Source: Yoonia sp.
GTDB taxonomy: Bacteria > Pseudomonadota > Alphaproteobacteria > Rhodobacterales > Rhodobacteraceae
Direction: 5' to 3'
Assembly (NCBI GenBank): GCA_020627605.1
Contig: JAHDGO010000109.1
Location: 1-6,891 of the forward strand
DNA: 6,891 bases
Shown here: piece after piece, positions 1-5,882 of the stretch
How the letters are laid out: every line of letters begins with the position of its first letter
Position numbering within the stretch: the first letter of the stretch is position 1
Position numbers and translations under genes: made by a program
The notes under the pieces: generated by a model
What the model was told of the DNA's origin: nothing
Database searches by the model: none
The model's input: only the letters and a program-made list of their open reading frames with translations

Positions 1-737
1 GGGGCATTGCAAAAGCCTGCGCTGACGCAGGCGCGGAACTGGCATTTTCCTATCAGGGTGAGGCGTTGAAAAAGCGGGTTGATCCGCTGGCCGCCTCTGT
101 CGGCTCGGACATCGTTCTGCCCTGTGACGTTGGCGACGAAGCCTCGATTGACGCCCTGTTTGCCGCGCTGGAAGAACGCTGGGGCAAGTTGGATTTCATT
201 GTCCACGCCATCGGCTTTTCTGACAAGGGAGAGTTGCGCGGACGCTATGTCGACACCTCGCGCGGCAATTTCCTGACCTCGATGGATATTTCCGTCTATT
301 CGTTTACCGCCGTTGTGCAGCGGGCCGAAAAGATGATGACCGATGGCGGGTCCTGCCTGACGCTGACATATTATGGCGCCGAAAAGGTCATGCCGCACTA
401 CAACGTCATGGGTGTCGCCAAGGCCGCACTGGAGGCATCAGTGCGCTATCTGGCCGAGGATCTGGGCAAGGATAACATTCGCGTGAACGCGATCAGCGCC
501 GGCACGATCAAGACCCTTGCTGCCTCTGGCATTGGCGACTTCCGCCTGATCATGAAGTGGAACGAGTATAACTCCCCGCTGCGCCGCACCGTGACGCAGG
601 AAGAGGTCGGTAAATCGGCGCTTTATTTGTTGTCAGATCTGGGCAGCGCTGTGACCGGCGAGGTGTTGCATGTGGATGCGGGCTATCATGTTGTCGGCAT
701 GAAGGCCGTTGATGCCCCCGACATCACCAAAGAATAG
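1..737 (+). CDS. fabI: Enoyl-[acyl-carrier-protein] reductase (NADH), FabI type; 5' end missing
   Basis: FabI performs the last step of each type II fatty-acid elongation cycle, reducing trans-2-enoyl-ACP with NAD(P)H in the cytoplasm. The reading frame is open from the left edge (first full codon at base 3). The visible part is 244 residues, so about 20-30 N-terminal residues with the first Gly-rich dinucleotide-binding turn lie outside; FabI is usually about 260-270 residues. Visible hallmarks are the CDV segment, the HAIGFS segment, the first active-site Tyr (visible residue 123, in LTLTYYGAE) and the Y-x6-K motif YNVMGVAK (Tyr133, Lys140). The segment VNAISAGTIKTLAASGIGDF is nearly identical to the E. 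coli enzyme. The C-terminus is intact and ends at TAG 735-737. The Y-x6-K spacing and high similarity to E. coli FabI separate it from generic short-chain dehydrogenases. The stop codon overlaps the ribosome-binding site of the next gene. Confidence 0.95.
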   Translation, partial: GIAKACADAGAELAFSYQGEALKKRVDPLAASVGSDIVLPCDVGDEASIDALFAALEERWGKLDFIVHAIGFSDKGELRGRYVDTSRGNFLTSMDISVYSFTAVVQRAEKMMTDGGSCLTLTYYGAEKVMPHYNVMGVAKAALEASVRYLAEDLGKDNIRVNAISAGTIKTLAASGIGDFRLIMKWNEYNSPLRRTVTQEEVGKSALYLLSDLGSAVTGEVLHVDAGYHVVGMKAVDAPDITKE

Positions 738-740
738 GAC
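736..740 (+). promoter_or_regulatory. Ribosome-binding site of gpt overlapping the fabI stop codon
   Basis: The bases AGGAC start inside the fabI TAG and lie 6-7 bases before the gpt ATG at 747. This supports that start and suggests that ribosomes finishing fabI help to initiate gpt. It is a motif read by eye. Confidence 0.6.
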
Positions 741-746
741 GACACG

Positions 747-1250
747 ATGACTGACCGCCTGCCGCACGAAAAAGGCTTTCACATCAGCTGGGACCAGATT
801 CACCGTGACAGCCGCGCATTGGCCTGGCGGTTGGACGGGCACGGCCCAGACGACGGCGCGTGGCGCGCGATTGTCGCCATCACCCGCGGCGGTATGGCCC
901 CGGCGATGATCATCGCGCGCGAGCTGGATGTGCGCACCGTCGATACGATCAGCGTCAAAAGCTACGACCATCAGGATCAGGCAGAGGCCAAGGTACTGAA
1001 AGCCCCAGATGCGGCACTGATGGGTGACGGCACCGGCATTCTGATCATCGACGATCTGGTAGACAGCGGTAAAACGCTGGAGCTGGTGCGCCAGATGTAC
1101 CCCAACGCCCATTTCGCAACCGTCTATGCCAAGCCCAAGGGCCGCCCACAGGTCGACACCTTCATTACAGAGGTCAGCCAGGACACATGGATTTTCTTCC
1201 CATGGGACATGGCGCTGCAATATGTGGAGCCCTACCGGGGCAAGGATTAG
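747..1250 (+). CDS. gpt: Xanthine(-guanine) phosphoribosyltransferase
   Basis: This cytoplasmic purine-salvage enzyme joins PRPP to xanthine, guanine or, less well, hypoxanthine to make XMP, GMP or IMP. The 167-residue product aligns along its length with E. coli Gpt (152 residues), with a slightly longer N-terminal region. RGG at 47-49 fits the pyrophosphate-binding loop. SYDHQDQ at 72-78 matches the flexible-loop region. [10 protein letters not shown] at 101-110 is the classic PRPP-binding motif, with its paired Asp residues. [17 protein letters not shown] (118-134) and [11 protein letters not shown] (145-155) match the C-terminal base-binding segment specific to Gpt rather than to Hpt or Apt. 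The ATG is preceded by AGGA. It begins 9 bp after fabI, so the two are almost certainly cotranscribed. No metabolic link to fabI is evident. Which base is preferred cannot be read from the sequence. Confidence 0.93.
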   Translation: MTDRLPHEKGFHISWDQIHRDSRALAWRLDGHGPDDGAWRAIVAITRGGMAPAMIIARELDVRTVDTISVKSYDHQDQAEAKVLKAPDAALMGDGTGILIIDDLVDSGKTLELVRQMYPNAHFATVYAKPKGRPQVDTFITEVSQDTWIFFPWDMALQYVEPYRGKD

Positions 1251-1252
1251 AC

Positions 1253-1266
1253 GCCGCGCCTGCGGC
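1253..1266 (+). other. Small GC-rich stem-loop between gpt and the aminotransferase gene
   Basis: GCCGC and GCGGC form a perfect 5-bp stem closing the 4-base loop GCCT, starting 3 bases after the gpt stop. No T-run follows, so it is not an intrinsic terminator. It sits just upstream of the AGGGA ribosome-binding site of the next gene and could only be a minor RNA-stability or spacing element. A 5-bp GC stem can also arise by chance in DNA of this composition. Confidence 0.25.
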
Positions 1267-1283
1267 TGGACAGGGACAACGCC

Positions 1284-2459
1284 ATGACGCAACCGCGCAC
1301 CGCGACAACATTTCCGCCGCCGGTGATGGAGGCGCGGCGCTGGCTGGAAGGCGTCGACCACCCTGCCAGCAGGCCCCTATTGAACGTCAGTCAGGCGGCC
1401 CCGGTTGATCCACCCCCTGCCCCCTTGCGTGAGGTGATGGCCGATATCGTGCGAAATGATGCAGAGGCCCATCTTTATGGCCCGGTGCTGGGACTGCCAG
1501 CCTTGCGTGCAGAAGTCGCTGTGCAGTGGACCGCCGCCTATGGCGGGCCGGTGACGCCGGATCAGGTCGCCATCACCTCTGGCTGCAATCAGGCCTTTGC
1601 TGCCGCCATTGCCACGCTTTGCACCGAAGGGGATGAGGTCATCCTGCCTGTCCCCTATTACTTCAACCACCGCATGTGGCTGGACATGTCTGGCGTGAAA
1701 ACCGTGCCCCTGCCTGTGGGCGAGGGCATGATCCCTTCGGCAAAGGCTGCTGAAGCGCTGATCACGGTCAGGACACGGGCCATCGCACTTGTCAGCCCCA
1801 ACAACCCCTGCGGCGTGGAATACCCGGCAGACGTGCTTGCCGCCTTCATGGCGCTGGCGCGGTCCAAGGGCATCGCGCTGATCGTCGATGAAACCTATCG
1901 TGACTTTGACAGTCGCGATGGCGCGCCACATGATCTGTTTTCAGACCCGACGTGGGACGACACGCTATTCCATTTGTATTCCTTTTCAAAGGCTTACCGA
2001 CTGACGGGGCACCGGGTTGGTGCGGTCATCGCCAATACGGCACGCCTGGCCGAGATAGAAAAGTTCCTCGACACGGTCGCGATCTGTCCAAACCAGCTGG
2101 GCCAGCGGGCCGCCCTTTGGGGGATGCAGAACCTTGGCGACTGGCTCGCCGGGGAACGACTGGAAATCCTAGATCGGCGCGCGGCGATTGCCGACAACTG
2201 TCCGAAGCTTGCGGCCAAAGGGTGGGAGCTGTTGGGCTGTGGCGCATATTTCGCCTATGTGCGCCATCCATTTGCCATGTCATCCGCTGATCTGGCCCCA
2301 CGTCTGGTGAAAGAGGCTGGCGTCCTCTGCCTGCCCGGCACGATGTTCATGCCCGCCGATTTGCCCGGTGGCGAGGCGCAGTTGCGCATCGCATTTGCCA
2401 ATATCGACCGTGCTGGCGTGGCGACGCTGTTTGACCGTCTGGCGGCGCTGTCGCTCTGA
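1284..2459 (+). CDS. Class I/II (fold type I) PLP-dependent aminotransferase, substrate unknown
   Basis: The 391-residue product is a full-length member of the AspC-like class I/II aminotransferases (COG0436 type), which move an amino group between an amino acid and a 2-oxo acid using pyridoxal phosphate. Landmarks in order: YGPVLGLPALR (65-75), SGCNQAF (99-105) at the cofactor phosphate site, PYYFNH (124-129) with the aromatic residue that stacks on the PLP ring, SPNNPCG (171-177) with the Asn that contacts the PLP hydroxyl, VDETYRDF (201-208) with Asp202 pairing with the pyridine nitrogen, SFSKAYRLTGHRVG (233-246) with the Schiff-base Lys236 and phosphate-binding Arg244, and LRIAFANI (367-374) with Arg368 as the likely carboxylate-binding residue. 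All key residues are present, so it should be active. AGGGA at 1272-1276, 7 bases upstream, supports this ATG. A role in aromatic amino-acid metabolism is possible given trpE nearby, but nothing in the sequence proves it. Confidence 0.88.
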   Translation: MTQPRTATTFPPPVMEARRWLEGVDHPASRPLLNVSQAAPVDPPPAPLREVMADIVRNDAEAHLYGPVLGLPALRAEVAVQWTAAYGGPVTPDQVAITSGCNQAFAAAIATLCTEGDEVILPVPYYFNHRMWLDMSGVKTVPLPVGEGMIPSAKAAEALITVRTRAIALVSPNNPCGVEYPADVLAAFMALARSKGIALIVDETYRDFDSRDGAPHDLFSDPTWDDTLFHLYSFSKAYRLTGHRVGAVIANTARLAEIEKFLDTVAICPNQLGQRAALWGMQNLGDWLAGERLEILDRRAAIADNCPKLAAKGWELLGCGAYFAYVRHPFAMSSADLAPRLVKEAGVLCLPGTMFMPADLPGGEAQLRIAFANIDRAGVATLFDRLAALSL

Positions 2460-2506
2460 CCCTTGCGCCCCTCTGCGCGCGCCCTTATTCATGCGCAAAC
2501 CAGCGT

Positions 2507-2516
2507 GGGAAGCAGG
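2507..2516 (+). promoter_or_regulatory. Weak ribosome-binding site that decides the ppiD start
   Basis: GGGAAGCAGG lies before the ATG at 2524, with the AGG ending 7 bases upstream. The earlier in-frame ATG at 2491 has only GCGCCCTTATTC in front of it and no Shine-Dalgarno bases. Starting at 2524 also gives the expected short basic N-terminus followed at once by a membrane helix. Confidence 0.5.
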
Positions 2517-2523
2517 CGAACGA

Positions 2524-4362
2524 ATGGCACAGAAAAGCAACAAAAGATACGGCGCATGGATCATCGTCGGTGTGATTTTGGTGGGCCTCGCGGGCTTTGG
2601 CACAGGCGGGTTGAGCGGGAACATCCGCAGTATCGGCACAGTGGGCGACAAGGAGGTCTCCGTCACCTCTTACCAGCGCGCGCTGAACCAGCAAATCCGC
2701 GCACTGTCGAACCAGTTCGGGCAGCAACTGTCGTTCCAGCAGGCGCAGGCCTTTGGCGTTGATCAGATGGCGCTGAGCCAGGTCGTCTTGCTGCGCACCC
2801 TGGATAACGAGGCCGACAACCTTGGTATTTCGGTCGGTGATGAACGTGTGTTGCAGCAGTTGCAGGCGACGCCCTCTTTTCAGGGCGGTGGCGGCTTCAA
2901 CCGCGAAACTTATCGTATGATCTTGCAGCAAACAGGCCAGACTGCCGCCGAATATGAGGCGGGTCTGCGGGAAGAGGCGGCACGGACGTTGCTGCAAGGC
3001 GCTGTTGTCAGCGGCGTGCCGACGCCAGACGCCTATGCCGACGCCATGGTGCAGTATATCGGCGAAGGCCGCAGCGTGACTTGGGCCACCGTCGGTGCCG
3101 ATGACCTGACCGCGCCGGTGCCCGGCCCGACGCCTGAGGACATCCAGACCTATTATGATGAAAACCCCGATGCGTTCACTGCGCCGGAAACCCGCAATAT
3201 CACCTACGTCTGGCTGACCCCTTCGATGATCGTTGATCAGATGACGGTCAGTGATGCTGCTGTTGCAGCCCTTTATGACGACCGCATCGCGGATTACGTC
3301 CAGCCGGAACGCCGTCTGGTAGAGCGTCTGGTCTATCTCGATCAGGAACGCGCCACAGCCGCCAAGGCCCGCATAGATGCCGGTGAAGCCACGTTTGAAG
3401 ACCTTGTCGCGGAACGTGGTCTGTCGCTCAGCGATATTGATTTGGGCGATGTGTCGGTTGAGGACCTCGGCGCGGCGGGTGAGGCTGCCTTTGCCGCCGA
3501 GCCCGGCGATGTGGTTGGTCCGTTTAACGCAACAACTGGCCCTGCCCTGTTTCGCGTGAATGCCGTTCTGGCCGCGACTGAAACACCGCTGGATGATGCA
3601 GCCCCGCTGCTGCGCGAAGAACTCGCCATGGAGGCCGCGCGCGAGTACATCAACGATCAGGCAAATGGCATGATCGACCTGATCGCCGGTGGTGCCAGCA
3701 TGCAGGACCTTGCCGCGCGCACAGAGATGGAACTGGGCACCATTGACTGGACCGAAGAGGTCACAGACGGCATTGCCGCCTACGACAACTTCCGCGATCA
3801 GGCCGCACTGGTGCGCGAGGGTGATTTCCCCGAACTCTTTGATCTGTCGGACGGGGGCATCTTTGCGCTGAACCTTGACGGGATCACACCGCCAACCTTG
3901 CGTCCGCTGGAAGACGTGCGTGAAGACGTCGCCACCGCGTGGCAGGACCAGCGCCAATTGCAGGCTATTGTGGAACAGGCCGAGGCGATTGCCGCTGATA
4001 TTTTGCCATTGACCGGTTTCGATACGCTCGGGCTGGAGCCGAAAATCGAAGAGGGCCTGACGCGCCGCAGCTTTGTCGAAGGCACACCACCAGACTTCAA
4101 CGACGCGATCTTTGGCATGGAGGTCGGTGAGGTGCAGGTGCTGGACGCCGAGGACCGCGCCATCATCGTGCGTCTGGATGATATCATCGCACCGGACCTG
4201 ACGGACGAAAACGTGCAGGCGCAGCGTGACGCCCTTGGCGAAAACGCAGCCGCAGGGATCGCGCAGGACATCTTTGACGCCTATGCCACGCGCCTCAGCC
4301 AAGACACTGAACAATCCCTGAACCAAGCGACGATCAACGCGGTCAACGCGCAGTTTCAATAG
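2524..4362 (+). CDS. ppiD: PpiD/SurA-like peptidyl-prolyl isomerase family chaperone, inner-membrane anchored
   Basis: The 612-residue product has the PpiD plan and usual size (about 610-640). A short basic N-terminus (KSNKR) is followed by one membrane helix at about residues 10-28. The positive-inside rule puts the rest in the periplasm. Residues about 30-180 form a SurA-N-like chaperone region (GDKEVSVTSYQRALNQQIRA; GGFNRETYRMIL, then GLREE). A parvulin-type domain follows at about 255-365, opening with the typical PERRLVERLVYLD and including AAEPGDVVGPF. The rest is a C-terminal helical and second parvulin-like region. Family members assist folding of exported and outer-membrane proteins at the Sec exit. 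From Met1 to the end I find no His and no Cys. The two active-site histidines of parvulins are therefore absent, and isomerase activity is unlikely, as in E. coli PpiD. The protein is strongly acidic. I rejected a longer reading from 2368 because it overlaps the aminotransferase gene and lacks a ribosome-binding site. Confidence 0.86.
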   Translation: MAQKSNKRYGAWIIVGVILVGLAGFGTGGLSGNIRSIGTVGDKEVSVTSYQRALNQQIRALSNQFGQQLSFQQAQAFGVDQMALSQVVLLRTLDNEADNLGISVGDERVLQQLQATPSFQGGGGFNRETYRMILQQTGQTAAEYEAGLREEAARTLLQGAVVSGVPTPDAYADAMVQYIGEGRSVTWATVGADDLTAPVPGPTPEDIQTYYDENPDAFTAPETRNITYVWLTPSMIVDQMTVSDAAVAALYDDRIADYVQPERRLVERLVYLDQERATAAKARIDAGEATFEDLVAERGLSLSDIDLGDVSVEDLGAAGEAAFAAEPGDVVGPFNATTGPALFRVNAVLAATETPLDDAAPLLREELAMEAAREYINDQANGMIDLIAGGASMQDLAARTEMELGTIDWTEEVTDGIAAYDNFRDQAALVREGDFPELFDLSDGGIFALNLDGITPPTLRPLEDVREDVATAWQDQRQLQAIVEQAEAIAADILPLTGFDTLGLEPKIEEGLTRRSFVEGTPPDFNDAIFGMEVGEVQVLDAEDRAIIVRLDDIIAPDLTDENVQAQRDALGENAAAGIAQDIFDAYATRLSQDTEQSLNQATINAVNAQFQ

Positions 4363-4364
4363 GC
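4361..4364 (+). promoter_or_regulatory. Ribosome-binding site of trpE overlapping the ppiD stop codon
   Basis: AGGC begins inside the ppiD TAG (4360-4362) and sits 6-7 bases before the trpE ATG at 4371. This arrangement implies translational coupling of trpE to ppiD. It also leaves no room for a trp leader peptide or attenuator directly before trpE. Confidence 0.5.
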
Positions 4365-4370
4365 GCATCC

Positions 4371-5879
4371 ATGGCCCTTCTGCCCGAGTATTCAGATTTC
4401 GCAGCACGCTATGAGGCTGGCGAAAACCAGATCGTCTACACCCGCATCGCGGCTGACCTCGACACGCCAGTGTCGCTGATGCTGAAGCTGTCTGGCGCCG
4501 GCGAGAACGCCTTCATGCTGGAAAGTGTGACGGGCGGCGAGGTGCGCGGGCGCTATTCCATCATCGGGATGAACCCCGATCTGATCTGGGAATGCCGCGG
4601 GACAACATCACGTTTGAACCGCGACGCGCGATTTGATGCTGCGGCCTTTACGGACTGCACCGATGATCCGCTGACCGCCCTGCGCCGTTTGCTGGCCGAA
4701 TCGCGGATTGATCTGCCAGACGGTTTGCCTGCGGCCTCTGCCGGGCTGTTTGGCTATCTGGGCTATGACACGATCCGCCTTGTCGAACATCTGCCAGACA
4801 TCAACCCCGACCCATTGGGTCTGCCGGATGCGGTGATGCTGCGCCCCTCTGTTGTGGCGGTGCTGGATGGTGTGAAGGGTGATGTCATCCTTGTGGCCCC
4901 GGCCTATGTCAATTCAGGGCTGTCGGCCCGCGCCGCCTATGCCCAGGCAGCCGAACGTGTAATGGACGCGCAGCGTGCGCTGGAACGGCCCATGCCGTCA
5001 GAAGCGCGCGCCCTGTCGGACCCCGCGCCGGAGGTTCCGCCTGTCTCGAACTTTACTCATCAGGGGTATCTGGACGCCGTGGAAAGGGCCAAAGACTACA
5101 TCAAGGCCGGCGATATCTTTCAGGTCGTGCCCTCGCAGCGCTGGACGCAAAGCTTCCGCGAGCCACCATTTGCGCTTTACCGTTCACTGCGGCGCACGAA
5201 CCCCTCGCCCTTTATGTTCTTTTTCAATTTCGGCGCGTTTCAGGTGATCGGGGCCAGCCCGGAAATTCTGGTGCGCGTCTTCGGCAAAGAGGTCACGATC
5301 CGCCCCATCGCGGGCACCCGCCCACGCGGCGCGACCCCGGCAGAGGATAACGCCAACGAGGCCGATCTGATGGCCGATGAAAAGGAGTTGGCAGAACACC
5401 TGATGCTGTTGGATCTGGGCCGCAACGACACCGGCAAGGTCAGCAAGATCGGCACAGTGCGCCCGACAGAGCAGTTTATCGTCGAACGCTACAGCCACGT
5501 GATGCACATCGTTTCCAACGTGGTGGGGGAACTGGCAGACGATCAGGACGCGCTGAGCGCCTTTTTCGCCGGGATGCCTGCTGGCACGGTTTCGGGCGCG
5601 CCCAAAGTGCGTGCGATGGAAATCATCGACGAGTTGGAGCCGGAGACGCGCGGCGTCTATGGTGGCGGGTGCGGCTATTTCAGCGCGAACGGTGACATGG
5701 ATATGTGTATCGCCCTGCGCACCGCCGTGTTGAAAGACGAGAAACTATATATTCAGGCGGGTGGTGGTGTCGTCTACGACAGCGATCCAGAGGCCGAGTA
5801 TCAGGAAACCGTTCACAAATCGAACGCTATCCGCAAGGCGGCCGCCGATGCACGCATGTTCGGCGAGGGTGGGAACTAG
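4371..5879 (+). CDS. trpE: Anthranilate synthase component I
   Basis: TrpE converts chorismate to anthranilate, the first committed step of tryptophan synthesis. It uses ammonia delivered by the glutaminase subunit TrpG, which is not in this window. The 502-residue product is full length for stand-alone TrpE. The N-terminal domain carries the tryptophan feedback-site element LES (50-52, in FMLESVTGGEVRGRYSIIG) and NPSPFMFF (277-284). The chorismate-binding domain shows RPIAGTRPRG (311-320), DEKELAEHLMLLDLGRND (336-353), YSHVMHIVSNV (374-384), GTVSGAPKVRAMEIIDELEP (405-424) and QAGGGVVYDSDPEAEYQET (462-480), with the Glu residues that hold Mg2+. The intact GTVSGAPK and feedback elements fit anthranilate synthase better than PabB or isochorismate synthase. 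It starts 8 bp after ppiD, so expression probably depends on an upstream promoter. There is no fused TrpG domain. Residue 354 is Thr (LGRNDTGKV), where Val is commoner in the family as I recall it. Confidence 0.95.
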   Translation: MALLPEYSDFAARYEAGENQIVYTRIAADLDTPVSLMLKLSGAGENAFMLESVTGGEVRGRYSIIGMNPDLIWECRGTTSRLNRDARFDAAAFTDCTDDPLTALRRLLAESRIDLPDGLPAASAGLFGYLGYDTIRLVEHLPDINPDPLGLPDAVMLRPSVVAVLDGVKGDVILVAPAYVNSGLSARAAYAQAAERVMDAQRALERPMPSEARALSDPAPEVPPVSNFTHQGYLDAVERAKDYIKAGDIFQVVPSQRWTQSFREPPFALYRSLRRTNPSPFMFFFNFGAFQVIGASPEILVRVFGKEVTIRPIAGTRPRGATPAEDNANEADLMADEKELAEHLMLLDLGRNDTGKVSKIGTVRPTEQFIVERYSHVMHIVSNVVGELADDQDALSAFFAGMPAGTVSGAPKVRAMEIIDELEPETRGVYGGGCGYFSANGDMDMCIALRTAVLKDEKLYIQAGGGVVYDSDPEAEYQETVHKSNAIRKAAADARMFGEGGN

Positions 5880-5882
5880 GCT

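Noticed and set aside
633..1361. A 242-codon open frame on the - strand opposite gpt
   Set aside because: It runs across fabI, gpt and the aminotransferase start, all of which are recognised genes. Its own translation has no family resemblance.
1377..1931. A 184-codon - strand frame opposite the aminotransferase gene
   Set aside because: It lies wholly inside a gene with all aminotransferase motifs. Its translation is His/Arg/Gly-rich without a domain.
2463..2498. A possible promoter (TTGCGC, 16-base spacer, TTATTC) and a TTGCGC/GCGCAA inverted repeat before ppiD
   Set aside because: Both hexamers match consensus poorly. The 6-bp inverted repeat has a 24-base loop, which is expected by chance in GC-rich DNA.
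2368..2523. A longer ppiD beginning at 2368, or at the ATG at 2491
   Set aside because: The 2368 start lies inside the aminotransferase gene and adds an Arg/Cys-rich segment unlike any PpiD N-terminus. The 2491 start has no ribosome-binding site. The ATG at 2524 gives the normal basic tip and membrane helix.
4363..4370. A trp leader peptide or attenuator before trpE
   Set aside because: Only 8 bases separate the ppiD stop from the trpE ATG, so no leader reading frame or terminator/antiterminator pair can fit there.
2485..4407. A 640-codon open frame on the - strand, antisense to almost all of ppiD
   Set aside because: The + strand encodes a protein of clear family and architecture over the same bases. 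The antisense translation is rich in Arg, His, Cys and Gly with no recognisable domain, as expected when a GC-rich, stop-poor gene is read backwards.
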